Source of the DNA: Ceratothoa steindachneri
Taxonomy: Eukaryota; Arthropoda; Malacostraca; Isopoda; Cymothoidae
NCBI GenBank assembly: GCA_963969495.1
Contig: OZ018330.1
Span: 65,400,513-65,464,512 of the forward strand
Length of the DNA: 64,000 bases
Reading direction: 5' to 3'
A program made the translations under genes and the position numbers. Shown here in pieces: positions 36,205 through 47,425 of the stretch (position 1 is the first letter of the stretch; each line of letters starts with the position of its first letter). The notes under the pieces were generated by a model. It saw only the letters and a list, made by a program, of their open reading frames with translations. It did not search any database and was not told the origin of the DNA.

Positions 36205-36440
36205 AAGCGAGAAGAGAAACATCTGCCAAAATCAAGAAGCGACCAATCTTTCGCTACCGAGAAGAGCTCTTTTTGTCGCTATTGCTAAAAAAAACAATTT
36301 CTGGCTTGCACGAAGGGAGGCTATCGATAAGTGAGCCATATGTGGCTAACAAAGATAGACCTAACTCACTTAAAGGAGAAGAGATCTATCTATCGCGTTC
36401 GAGAAGATGACAATTGGCCTCTATCAAGAAGAAACTGACC
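36205..36440. repeat. 25-bp minisatellite, left block
   Basis: Diverged copies of the unit seen at 41,800-46,075, e.g. CGAGAAGAGCTCTTTTTGTC, GAGAAGAGATCTATCTATCG, CAAGAAGAAACTGACC. Begins right after PLE5 and stops where LINE F begins. Open frames here are chance frames. Confidence 0.75.
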
Positions 36441-36699
36441 AGACGTAATCGATGGGTCCCATCGATTGGGAACATCTAATTCAGGGTCATACACACAATT
36501 CTGCTGACTGCCTGGATATTGTCTTGACTCAACTACCAAGAGTTAACGAGGCTTCTGTTCTCACTCCCATAGATACCTCTAATAATAATGCCATCCATTG
36601 CAAAATTCGTCTTCAATTCACTGTTCTTGACATAACCATCTCCCGTCAGATATATCTCAAATCTAGAGTTAATGAGACAATGTATGCATGGAAGTTGAA
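36441..36699 (+). pseudogene. LINE F, end of AP endonuclease domain
   Basis: Plus strand, open from 36,452: GHTHNSADCLDIVLTQLPRV, then TPIDTSNNNAIHCKIRLQF, ITISRQIYLKSRVN. This is the C-terminal end of a LINE endonuclease (usual PTH..G..LDLVLT and GTSDH; here TSNNN, catalytic residues lost) up to the start of the linker. The homology stops near 36,690. It starts at the satellite border, so the copy is 5'-truncated. Confidence 0.7.
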
Positions 36700-37892
36700 T
36701 GTGAGGGTATGGAACGTACATACTCGCATGCCGCCAGACAATCGTGGGAACGAAAGAAATTTGTCGTTTGAGTTGACCTTCGTCTCCTCTCTCTCCTCCC
36801 CATCCTCCGCCTTCCACTTGACCTAAGTCATTATCAGTGCAAACTTTCCCAACAGGCGACAGGAAGTCTGACAAAAGAAGGCCTATCTCACAGAGAAGCC
36901 TAATTTCTATTTGCCTTCTTTATGATACCATGGAGATTGTCCAGAAGGCGCTGCGATAAGTGAATTGTCGTAAATGGAATCTCTCTCTCGATTTCACACA
37001 CTCCGCGGTATAAATGACAACGCCGTTCATCCCTCTGGAGAATTGTTTCAAACCTACTCGCGTAACCCTTACGTTGAACAACAGTCGTTGCCGAAACGTA
37101 TCGACTGCCAACGCGCCACTGAGTTAACTTGGTCGCTGTCTCAAAGTGTTCTTGAGGCAAATCCCGCCGCGCAGAGTCTGTGACTAGAAGAATACGCTCT
37201 GTTGCTCAACGTAACTTGAGAAAGAAAAAGGAACATCTAAATAGTTACTGGAAGTTACTATTCGTTAGTGTCACATCCAGTTAGGAGTGAACTAACCGGA
37301 ACTGCAGTCAGCAGCTCCGAACCCGTCGTCTTATCCCCCTCTCCCCGAGAACTCGTGTTAACGCCACCCAAACCACCCCGTCTGGACCTGAGTAGTTGTC
37401 TCTCCAATCCATCACAATTAATGGTAATCTGTAAACCCAGTGTCCCTCTATTCTTGAATTACCTATTTAATTAAAAGTGATTGATACTCACATTGAGGAA
37501 TTATAAATCTAGACACTTAACGTCAGTATTATCCTCCCCTCCTTTTTTATTATTATTTATAATTGCTGTCAACCCAGACTAATCCAGTTTAATATTTAAT
37601 CCTTATTTTCCTAAATGCCCGTTTAACTATTGTTACTAATTATTATTTTGGTGTAAAGTAAAGTTTATTTTTGTACGTGTATTTATTTGTGGCTCCTCCT
37701 TTTTGATGTACACGTGGCAAGACTTTAATTAAGAATCCCTTCGGCTAATTTATTCAACCTGTATTATGCACTCTTAGAATTTAACAATCACAAACCTCCC
37801 CCCAGTAACAAGTGAGACGTGAGACTTTTATAGTGAGAATCCTGGCCGCGGCGCAACCTGCCTCTAACCAGCTTTCGCACGTTCAGTAGGAA
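36700..37892. mobile_element. Candidate LTR-like insertion between LINE F pieces
   Basis: Starts TGTGAGGG like the LTRs at 18,771 and 44,423, has a TATA-like TATAAATG near 37,006 and an AT-rich right half. TTGAA stands before the start (36,695-36,699) and again at 37,893-37,897, but the presumed right end is GGAA, not CA. I found no second LTR. Open frames inside have no motif. Confidence 0.25.
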
Positions 37893-37906
37893 TTGAAGCC
37901 TATATA

Positions 37907-37913
37907 TATATAT

Positions 37914-37979
<66 letters not shown>
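37907..37979. repeat. (TA)n microsatellite
   Basis: TA repeats with one CATA interruption between the candidate LTR and the main part of LINE F. Confidence 0.95.
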
Positions 37980-37981
<2 letters not shown>

Positions 37982-38039
37982 GATCGTAGATTGAGTCATA
38001 GGGTCTCAATACCATCGACTTAAACAAAAGTGGTGTGTC

Positions 38040-40213
38040 CAGATCAAGGACTAGAATAATTATTGGACCAGACTATGAGCAATTCTACGACATTGACCGT
38101 ATTCAGTGGAATACTATTTTTAATTCTATTGACCCAGTATTACCTCTGAATACTTGCCTTCTTAATATTATACATAGATGAGTTCCATCCAAAATAATTA
38201 AATCCCGTGTCAAAGATAAAGCTTGGTTTGACGATGATTGTAAGTGTGCCTTTGATGACAAACAGGCTGCTTACCACTTGTGGAGATGCAATCAAAGCCA
38301 GTTGCTTTGGAATAATCATGTTGCTCTTAGAGCTGAGGCTCAGAATATTTTTTTAATACTGCTGAAGCTGCTTATAATTCTAATTTTCAGGATGGTTTTA
38401 CTGGAGCTACTCAGCTACACAAATGGTGGGGCTCCCTTAAGTCTTAATTGTTTGGTGTGGACTCGAGTATGCCTTCACTACATGAACCTGATGGATCCAT
38501 GTAATTTAAGCCCGTAAATAAAGCTAAGTTGCTCTCTAATACCTTTATAAACAAAGAGAGAGCTCAGGAGTTGTCACTTCCTTCGACTTGTTACCCCTTT
38601 CCTCAGTTAAAATGAGTTGCCTTTAAATAAACTGAACTTAAAATGTATCTTCTTGATCTAGATACTTATGGTGGGACGGACCCGGATGGCTCTTTCCCCC
38701 TTTTCTTCAAGAAGATCGCTCCCATTTTGCCACTTAAATCGGCTCTTGTTTTTAGGATGCTTCTGAAGACAGGTTTTTATTCTTCTTGTCGATGTAAAGC
38801 CAACATTACTTACATTCCAAAGGGAGCTTCGGCTTCCAAGTTAATCATCTGAATACCGTCCCATCTCAAGCACACCAATCTTATCTAAGATCGCGGGGAG
38901 GCTCCTTGCTAAACGATTGATCCTGTATTGTGACAAAATCAGTGTGATACCTGATTCACAATTTGGGTTCCGCAAGAGTTTGGGGACTTGTGATGCACTC
39001 CTAACACTGACGCATGACCTTCAGTCCTCTTTGGACCGTGTGCGTGTGTCGCGTGTTGTAGCTATTGATTTCAGTTCAGCCTTCAACATTGTTAATCATA
39101 AGGCTCTAATTTATAAACTGCAAACTTATGGTATTGGTGGAAGCCTTCTTATTATTTTTGAGAATTTTTTGACAAATACTCTTAAATCCCAGCGTGTTTC
39201 TGTTGATGGTATCTATTCTGCTTTTGTGCCTGCTCTCCCAGGCGTTCCACAAGAGAGCGTTCTTGGTCCATTATTTTTATGATCTTCACCTTTGACTTGG
39301 AGCATTAACCTTGAAAATAAACTGAAATAACTTTGAACTTCTTAATTTGGTCTCCATGTAACAGAGGAGAAGTTGCAGCATCTCTAAATATGGATTTAGC
39401 CAAGATTACCTCTTGGTGTCAACTTTGGGGCATGAAGCTTAATACTGATAAAACGCATTTTATTACCATTAGTTGATCTAGTACACTGGATCCAGCTCAT
39501 CCAAGTTTGTACATATCAGGTGAACCTATCGAGGAAGTTGATGATTTTGAGAAGCATATTCGTTTCTTGTCCTCCTCAATTTCACAGAAGACTGGATCAC
39601 TTCCTAAGTGTTACAGACTTTTGCTTGTGACTCTACAGTTATTAAGTCTTTTTATGCCTTCATTCTGCCTTATTTTGAGTATTGTGCTCGTGTTTAAATG
39701 TCTGCTGCTAAGTTGTTGGACAAGGCGTTGAACTCAATTAAGTTTATATCACCAGCTATGTCCCTTGATTTGGATCATCGGCGTCTGGTTAAAGCCATTA
39801 ACATTTTTTTCAAGGTATTTAATACTATTCAGCATCCGTTGCACGCAGCTCTGCCTGATTCTTTCAATCCAGTTCGCGTGACAAGGTTTGCTCTTAATCT
39901 TAATGACTTGGCTATGAATTTCACGGTGTTTTATACCATCATTAATTAAAACGTGGAATGCTTTACCCAGAGAGATCGCACAGTCAAGAGATATTTCTTC
40001 ATTTAAGTCCCGTGTGAATGCGATCTTGAAACAGTAGTTTTTCTCATCTTATACTATTTCTTATTCATCTGGGTTTACTATTAGCCCTTCACTTTTTTCA
40101 TGGTGCCTTTGCCTCTCTTCAGTACCATTTTGGTATTTTGTCTGGAATCAATTTAACAGTTGTTTTTTCACCCTGAAGGGAGGCTTTGGTAGCTCTCAAA
40201 ATAATAATAATAA
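38040..40213 (+). pseudogene. LINE F, CR1/Jockey-like reverse transcriptase
   Basis: Plus strand: linker EQFYDIDRIQWNTIFNSIDP, VPSKIIKSRVKDKAWFDDDC, HKWWGSLKS, FGVDSSMPSL; RT fingers YGGTDPDGSFPLFFKKIAP (38,673 on), ITYIPKGASAS. Then 38,917-39,282, open: SVIPDSQFGFRKSLGTCDAL, VVAIDFSSAFNIVNHKALIY (first catalytic D), LPGVPQESVLGPLFL. The YADD box that should follow is deleted: after ENKL the frame resumes at SPCNRGEVAASLNMDLAKIT, WGMKLNTDKTHFITIS. The C-terminal tail ALPDSFNPVRVTRFALNLND and WNALPREIAQSRDISSF-like sequence is present. It ends with a (ATA)n tail at 40,196-40,213 set directly in the 25-bp satellite, the usual 3' end of such LINEs. Confidence 0.85.
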
Positions 40214-40244
40214 TCAGTTGCATCAAGAAAGGACCCATATCTTG
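40214..40244. repeat. 25-bp minisatellite, fragment left of LTR
   Basis: CATCAAGAAAGGACCCATAT, then CTTG: one satellite unit, cut by the LTR. It continues in register at 41,800 (TCTTGATATCGAGAAG). Confidence 0.75.
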
Positions 40245-41799
40245 TGTAGGGGAATGGTCACCCCCTCCCCGTTCACTCGTGATGCAGTTCCAAGGCGGTT
40301 ACCGCAAAGACATCCGGCCCAGGCATCAGCGAGTCAACAGCGTAACCGCAGTGTGGCACAACTCGGTGCCATGAAAGACCCTAAAGGTCAAAATGTAAGA
40401 TCTCCCCCAGGAGAGTGAGATCCAGTTTCTCGTCAAATAAGAAATTGGAGACGTGTTTCTCCCAATCTCCAAGGCTAACGAGGAGCCGATGTTTGACTTC
40501 GTGTGAAAAACCGTTTGGAAAAAGAACTCTCCTGGGGCCGTCCTCAAGCCCCTCCCCCCCTTACCACTCCCCCAGTGGGGTGACGAGGTATAAATGAGGA
40601 ACTAAGGAAAATTGGGGTAGTATACGCTAGGTGATGAAGTCTTCGGATCAAACCGAACTACCGAGACTGGAGAGTTAGTGTACTTGGCTCGCCAGACCAA
40701 GAAGTACCCTGCAAGAGAGGCAGGGTTACCTACCTTAAGGGGCTAAGAAGAAGCTCATCCTCGATGCTAAGTCCCTGGTTATCAAACCAAACGATAAGTT
40801 AACTTTGGTAAGTTCAACTTACTCTCGCCAGAGAGACTCCTCATATCCTGGTGCACCTTAAACACCAGGGGTATTTCTTGTCCTTGAGAAATTAAGAAGA
40901 AGAAGGAAAAGGCTCCCCCTGGAGCCCTTTATTCGGTGGCTACACCGAAGTCTTAAGTTAACTTGGTAAGGAACCAAGTTGAAATTATTCTCGCCAGAGA
41001 AATCCCCCTCCGTTATACTCGCCCTTGAAGAAGACTGGAACTAAGAAAAAACTCATCCTCGAGCTAGTTCCGGGTTACCAAACCGAACGTAAGGAATTTA
41101 TTCTCGCCAGAGAAACCCCCCTCCGTTATCCTTGCCCTTTAAGAAGACCCTCCCCGAGTTCAGTCCTCGTCCATAAGGAAATTAGTAACGAAGGAGAAAA
41201 GCTCCTCCTCGAGCTCATTACTCGGTGGTAAAACTGCACTCCAAGTTAGCTTGATTTAAGAACCAAGTTCAAATCACTCTCCCCAGAGAGACCACGACTG
41301 CCTAGGTGTTGCATAAAGCACCGTATTGGTTATCGTCCTTGAAGAACCTCTCCCTCCGGAAGAACGTGTGAACCCCCCAGCTGCCACCCTCGCCAAAACG
41401 ACCGTGGAATTTCGCCCATCCACATCTGGACACACGGCACGCGTCGTGAGTCAATAACATTTCTGAGGCCTTTAAACTCCACATGAGTCCGTAAGCCTAA
41501 TTCTTATATTATTGTTGTGTGTAGAGAAAACGTCAACTAAATTTTGTGGGGGAACTAATTTAATTAATTCTTGTTTATAATAATATTTAGAGTATTGCTG
41601 TAGTTAATGTCTAAATGTTATGTATTCATTTGATAAAGGTAAAATATAAGTTTATTTTGGGATTAATGTTCGTTTCTCTTATATATATCCTTACGTGTTT
41701 CGTAACGGCTCTGTTCGTTAAGATATTCTCATAATATCAATATATTAGACACTCTTAGCATTCTTAGAGAAAGAACAAAAAGGGGGGAATTCTACAACA
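40245..41799. mobile_element. Solo LTR (1,555 bp) in the minisatellite
   Basis: Begins TGTAGGGGAA and ends TACAACA. TCTTG is directly repeated at 40,240-40,244 and 41,800-41,804 as a 5-bp target-site duplication. Removing the insert and one TCTTG gives GGACCCATATCTTGATATCG, in register with the satellite unit. A TATA box (TATAAAT, 40,589) and an AT-rich right end fit an LTR. It contains its own tandem repeats (40,745-41,340). No coding region for gag or pol. Confidence 0.8.
40745..41340. repeat. Two-part tandem repeat inside the LTR
   Basis: The block TCTCGCCAGAGA (variants) starts at 40,824, 40,989, 41,102 and 41,279. Between these, AAGAAGCTCATCCTCGA / AAAAAACTCATCCTCGAG with GGTTA-CAAACC (40,747; 41,044) alternates with AAAAGGCTCCCCCTGGAG / AAAAGCTCCTCCTCGAG with TTCGGTGG or CTCGGTGG (40,905; 41,197). 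The repeat is thus a dimer of about 280-290 bp, present about twice. Confidence 0.75.
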
Positions 41800-44422
41800 T
41801 CTTGATATCGAGAAGTAATACATCTGTCACTATCAAGAAAAGACCATTTTCTCTCTATCGAGAAGAAAACCATCTGTCACTTTCGAGAAGAAGGCCATAT
41901 GTTGAACATAATAAGAGACTCACGAATCGCTATCGTGATGGGAGCTATCAATCGGACTCGAGAATACCCCCTTTGTTGAGAACCATGAGAAAAGACCCAG
42001 CTCTCACTTTCGAGAAGGGATACAAGTGGTTAGATTGAGAAGAGACCCATCTCTCGGTATTAAGAGTAATTTGTTCCTAGCGGGAAGCGCTCCATCTCAC
42101 GCGATCTAGAAGTAAATATTTGTAGATATTCAGAAGTTACCAATCACTTACGATCGAAAAGAGACCCCCTCTGTGGCTAGCAAGAAAAGGCTCTCCTCTC
42201 ACGACCAAGAAAAAACAGATCTGTCGAGATCGTGCATATACCCAGCTCTTGCTAGCGGGAAAAGAAGTATCTGTTGGTATCAAAAAAAGATTCATCTAGC
42301 GCTAGCAAAGATACCCGTCTGTGGGGATCGGGAAGAAAACAATTAGTCACGATTGAGAAGATAATGATCTGTCGCTCGCGATCGAGACGATGCTATTTGT
42401 CAGGAGCGAGAAGAGACTCATTTTTCGGTATCGTTAATAGACGACTGGTCTCTCGCTATCGAGAAGAGACCCATTTGTTGCGATCGAGAAGAGATCTTTC
42501 TGTCGGTTGCGATAAAAAGCATTATCTTTTGCTATTGAGAATTCTCCCATCTATCGCGTTTTTATAAAGGCCCATCTATCTTGATCATGAAGAGAAAAAT
42601 TTTTCGTTAAAGGGGAAAAGACCAAACAGTCGCTGTCGAGAATAGGTAGATATGTCGCTATCGAAAAGTGACCAATTTTCGCGATCTAGAAGAAGAGGCT
42701 ATCTATCGCTAGATAGAAGAGATTCATCTTTCGCAATGGAGAAATGACACATGTGTCGCGATCGAAAATAGAATGATCTCTCGTTAGGGAGAAAACTCCG
42801 CTTTTCATTATCGAAAATCCAGCCATTTGTTGAGAGGGTGAAGCCACCAATATATCACTTTCGAGAAGATACTCTCCTCCAGAGATCGAGAGTATAGCTA
42901 GCTCTCACAATCGGGAAGGAAGTCTTTTGGCGTAATCAAGAAGAGACCTACCTGTCTTTAGCGAGATAGGACGCATATATCGCGATCTAATGATATCGAT
43001 CTGTCATTATCGAGTTGATACCATCTTGCACGATTGAAAAGTGACCGATTTATCTCAAGTTAGAAGAGACACGTCTATCGCTATCAATAAGATTACGGTT
43101 TGTCATTATCGAGAAGAGACCCTTCTGTCGCGTTTGACAAATACAACTGTTGATATGGATAATAAACCCATCTGTAGTTACCAATAAGAGAACATATATC
43201 TGGATTATAAATGTATATATGTGTCTCTATCGAGAAGAAACACATCTGTTACATTAGAGAAGAGACCCATCTGTTGAAATCGAAAAAAGTCCTATCTTTG
43301 GCGATCAACAAGAGATCTTTTTATCGCTCTCGGGAAGAAACCGACCTCTTGCTATCTAGAAGTGGCCTACCCTTTTGTCTAAAGAGAAGACACCCATCTG
43401 TCACGATCAAGAACATATCCAGCTGTCAAAAGACCGTTCTGTCAGTAGCGAGACGGATCGGAAAATTATATTTCGTTTTGAGAAGATGCCCATCTGTAGC
43501 TAGATATAAATGACCCATTTGTTGCCATTGAGGAGTGATCTAGCTCTCTTGAACTAGAAGAGACCCAAAGGACACTATTGAGAAAAAAGCCATATGTCTC
43601 TCTCTAAAAATGTTTTTATTTTCTGTCACTATGAATATGGGAATTATCTCTCGTAAAAGAGAAGAGACACATATGTCATCATCTTGAAAATACACATCTG
43701 TCGTGATTGAAAAGAAACCGATTTTTCTCTTTTAAGAAGAGATCCATTTGTTACTAATGAGAAGATATCCATCTGTAACTCTCGATTAGGATCCCATTTG
43801 TCGTCATAGGTCAGAAAACCATCTCTTACTTTTGAGAAGAGACCTCTCTTTCGTGATCAGGAAAAGTCATTTCACGCAAGCTAGAATAGTTTATTTTGTC
43901 GCTATCGTGAAGAAATGATCTGTTGAGTAGCGAGAAAATAGTCATCTGTCGGTTGAAAAAAAGTGATTTTTCTATTGTTAACAAGAAGAGACCCGTCGAT
44001 GTGGATCAGGTAATAATTATCTGTCGGAAGAGATGAGTTTCATCTGTTACTATAAAGAAAAGACAATTTTTGCAATCGACACAATACTATTTCTCATATG
44101 ACCCATCTGTCGCCCTCAAATATAGACCCACCACCCGCTATCGAGAAAAGACACATTTACTACTAGCAAGAGTACATCTCTTTGTGCCTAGCGAGAATAT
44201 GTCCATCTCCATCTGTCGTGATCTAAAGAGAATCATCCATTGTTATCGAGAAAAGTTCTCTTTTCGATATCGAAAGGTAACACATCTGTCAATAGTGTGA
44301 AAAGTTAAAAAGAGACCTTTATATCTTTAACAAGAAAAGATCAATGTGTCGGGATCAAACGATTACTACCTATCGATTACTACCTGTCTAATAAGGCTAT
44401 CGAAAAGAGACCCATATATCGC
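41800..44422. repeat. 25-bp minisatellite, main block
   Basis: Over 2.6 kb of diverged tandem units; approximate unit GAAGAGACCCATCTGTCGC followed by CTATCGA or GATCGA. Where neighbours are well kept (42,470-42,520; 43,105-43,130) the period is exactly 25 bp; elsewhere 24-30. All three frames stay partly open because 3 x 25 bp gives a 25-residue cycle (RYREETHL…SRRDPS type), so the 60- to 115-codon frames in this block are not genes. Confidence 0.88.
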
Positions 44423-45449
44423 TGTGAGGGAACTCCACGTGGAATCTCTTGAGCAGACGAAACTTCCATGCGCTGCAAAAGGCCCAGGTAGGCATAAATT
44501 GGTAATCCTACCCCCCCCTCCCTCCCCTTCCACATGCGGTAGCCTCAAACCGTGTCCACCACGATTCACTTTACACGGGCAGAATAGCCTCTGCAAGAAG
44601 ATTCGAGGCCATTCGAGAGTAGAGCTGTTTTCCGCTTACCGCACCCCAACCCCGGAGAGAGCCTCGGACATAAATAGCGCTCGACTCCCATGAAGAGACA
44701 CAAAGTTGAGAAGTCTGGCCCAGATCCCAGAAGATTCCCCATAGTTCCAAGTCAAGGGCTAACAACAAAGCAAAGTGACAGCTGAACTATTTTGTGTATT
44801 GGGAATTAGCCCCAGCAGTGAGGTAATTCTACTTAACGATCGCCACCGAGTGATTTTCCGGACTTCTCTCATCAACTCCTGCCGAAGCCCTCCTTCGTTC
44901 GCCCCTTATTTCGGGTCGCCGAAATACTCTCCCCTGGACCGGAAGTTAATACCTGTTTTAGAGAACCGTCATCACTTCAAGTTCCCGCTCAGAAGTTCCA
45001 AGCAGCCTCACCTCACGGGCAAAATACATCCGTAAGCCAATTTCTCTCCCCCCTTCAGTAACCCAATTGGGTTAATTCCCCTCCCCTCCCCATTTGAATA
45101 GTCTCCTCCTGTAATACCTTAAGTTTTAACTTCATAGTCTGATTTATAACTACAATTCCCCCCTTCGTTTACTGATGTGATTTTGTCCGTTAATTCTCTG
45201 AGGTAATTTTACACATTAATTCTCTCATTATTTTTATGTAATAAAATTATATTTTTGTACATGCCTCTAAAAAACCTTGAGCCTTACCATTGCCCATTTG
45301 TTACCTGACCTCGTTGCACTCTAACCTCGCATTTCAGCGCGTCTAAACTAGCGGTGTTCCGTCCCCTTCATCGGTTCACCTGTAAGTTATTGGTCCCTCC
45401 ACCATAGATATAATATGGTATTGATGTAATATAATGTCATACCACGACA
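44423..45449. mobile_element. Solo LTR (1,027 bp) in the minisatellite
   Basis: Starts TGTGAGGGAACTCC and ends ACCACGACA. ATCGC is repeated on both sides (44,418-44,422 and 45,450-45,454). Taking out the LTR and one ATCGC restores GAGACCCATATATCGC followed by TATCGAG, a normal satellite unit. A weak TATA-like CATAAATA is at 44,669. AATAAAATT near 45,240 may be the polyadenylation signal. The start resembles the gypsy LTR at 18,771 over only about 10 bp. No gag/pol inside. Confidence 0.82.
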
Positions 45450-46075
45450 ATCGCTATCGAGTAAATAACTAACTGATGCTCTCGAGAAGAAACCCATATA
45501 TCGCTATTGAGAAGTTAACTGTTCCTATCGAGAAGTGACCCATCTTTTGCTACTAATATGAGACGCATCTGTCGGGATCGAGAAAAGACCAAACTGACGC
45601 AATCGAGAAGACATATATTTTTTAAGATCGAGAAAAGATTAATCTATCGCTAGCGACAAGAAACCTATCTATCGAAATTAATAAGAAAATTATCTGTGGC
45701 AATCAAGAAGACATCCATTTGTCGCGATCCAAAAGGGACTCTTCTATCAATTTCGATAAAAGACCTATCTCTTGCAATTGCTAAAAGACTTATCTGTCGA
45801 ATTCAATACGAGGCCGATCTTTAGCTATCAAGAAGAGATACAACTGTCGCGATTAAGAAGAGACAACGGTCACGATAGAGAATATACACAACGATCGCTA
45901 GCCAGAATAGACATATCGTTCGCTAGCGATATGATGGTAATCTGTCTATTAAGAGAAGAGACCTACCAGCCGGGATCTATAAAAGAACCAGTTTGCGTGA
46001 TAGAGAGGATATACAGTTGTCACTGGCGATAAGAAAGCAATGTGTGGCGATCGAGAAAAGACTCATCCTCTATGA
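45450..46075. repeat. 25-bp minisatellite, right block
   Basis: Same unit as 41,800-44,422, e.g. CAAGAAGAGATACAACTGTC and TAAGAAGAGACAACGGTC 25 bp apart (45,829-45,880). Ends near 46,075. Confidence 0.85.
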
Positions 46076-46480
46076 ATATGCTTTGAAAGTAGACTTTATA
46101 TCCTAAGCAATTAAGGTCATCGACATAAGTAAAAACAAAATTCATATCAAACAAAATATGAGTAATTTATCATTGATGTATTAATGTATGTTTGCATATA
46201 ATTTGAGGCAACACTAGCTAGTGATAAAGCCCTTGCAATATTTTCTTTGATTTCTTCTATATTTATGTTGGCTGCCGAAAATATCTTGCAAGTTAGTAAA
46301 TTAGTAGAAAAATCGGTTTGGTTGGAAAGCCGTTATTTGTCTTTAATTTTGGCAGAATTTAGATGTGGAAGAGCAGATTTAGCGTATTTTATTGTCTGTA
46401 GGCAGAATTCGAATGGTATATCTAGTGATTTTTGTTAATTAATGGGATAAACGTCGATGCGAACAGGCAACAAATTATCC
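46076..46480. other. No gene recognised
   Basis: AT-rich. A 63-codon plus-strand frame (46,247-46,438) has no recognisable motif. Confidence 0.4.
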
Positions 46481-46484
46481 CTAT

Positions 46485-47425
46485 CAATTGGAAAGGCGAG
46501 AAGAAAAAAGATGGGTGGTTTTGGCTACAGATCACCCAGCACTCGGAGGAGCGAGCCCTACCCATCGACGTATATCTTATATCCCTAGCACCTTCCCCCC
46601 CCACCCGAAAAACTTCCGAATCTCGGCTGTTTAAAATTATCTAAGTAAAATTAGCCTTAACAATTACAAGGCCGGTAAAATATTCTGACTGGCTCTCGCC
46701 TTATCAATTGGAAGGGCGAGAAGAAAAAGATGGAAAGTTTTTGCTACATACATTCCACTAAATGGGGAACCAAGCCATACCCATCAATGTATATCTTATA
46801 TCCCTAGCAGCTCCTCCGGTAAAGTTCCAAATCTCGGCTCTTTAAAATTATGTAAGTAAAATTAGCCATATCAATTGGAAGGGCGAGAAGAAAAAAGATG
46901 GGTGGTTTTTGCTACACACCACTCGAGGAACCGAGCCCTACCCACCGAAGTATATCTTATATCCCTAGATTCCCTTCCGAAAACGTTCCGACTCTCAGCT
47001 TTTTAAAATTAGCCTTATCAATTACAGGGCCGGGAAAAAGTTCCGACAGACTCTCGGCTTTTTACAATTATCAAGATCAAATTAACCTTATTAATTGGAA
47101 GGGCGAGAAGAAAAAAGATTGGCGGTTTTGGCTACACACGACCCACCACTCGGAAGACCGAGCCCTACCCATCCATGATATCTTATATCCCTAGCACCCC
47201 CTTAGACAAAGATACGACTCCGCTTTTTACAATTATTTAAGTAAAATTAGCCTTATTAATTGGAAGGACGGGAAGAAAAAGGATGGGCGGTTTTGGCTGC
47301 ACACCACCCACAACTCAGAGGTCCAAAGCTCTACTCATAAAGTTATATCTTAGATACCTAGCCCCCGTTCCGTAAAAGTTCCGACTCCTGGCTTTTTAAA
47401 ATTATATTAGGCTTATTAATTACAG
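46485..47425. repeat. 387-bp higher-order tandem repeat (220 + 167 bp)
   Basis: The block CAATTGGAAGGGCGAGAAGA (or variants) starts at 46,485, 46,705, 46,872, 47,092 and 47,258: spacings 220, 167, 220 and 166 bp. Each subunit also has GATGGGTGGTTTTGGCTAC, CGAGCCCTACCCATCGA, TATATCTTATATCCCTAGC, TTCCGA-TCTCGGCT and AAAATTA-TAAGTAAAATTAGCC. The long subunit has an additional AATTACAAGGCCGG segment. So the true unit is a dimer of 387 bp. Confidence 0.88.

Noticed and set aside
40245..41799. Host regulatory region or GC-richer gene fragment
   Set aside because: TG…CA ends, TSD and restored satellite register show it to be an LTR insertion.
41802..44300. Several 76- to 100-codon frames with recurring RYREETHL and SRRDPS motifs
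   Set aside because: A 25-bp repeat cycles through all three frames and stays open; the motifs follow from the satellite unit.
36205..46075. CRISPR-like array
   Set aside because: Contiguous diverged 25-bp units with no alternation of constant repeat and unique spacer, and a eukaryotic context.
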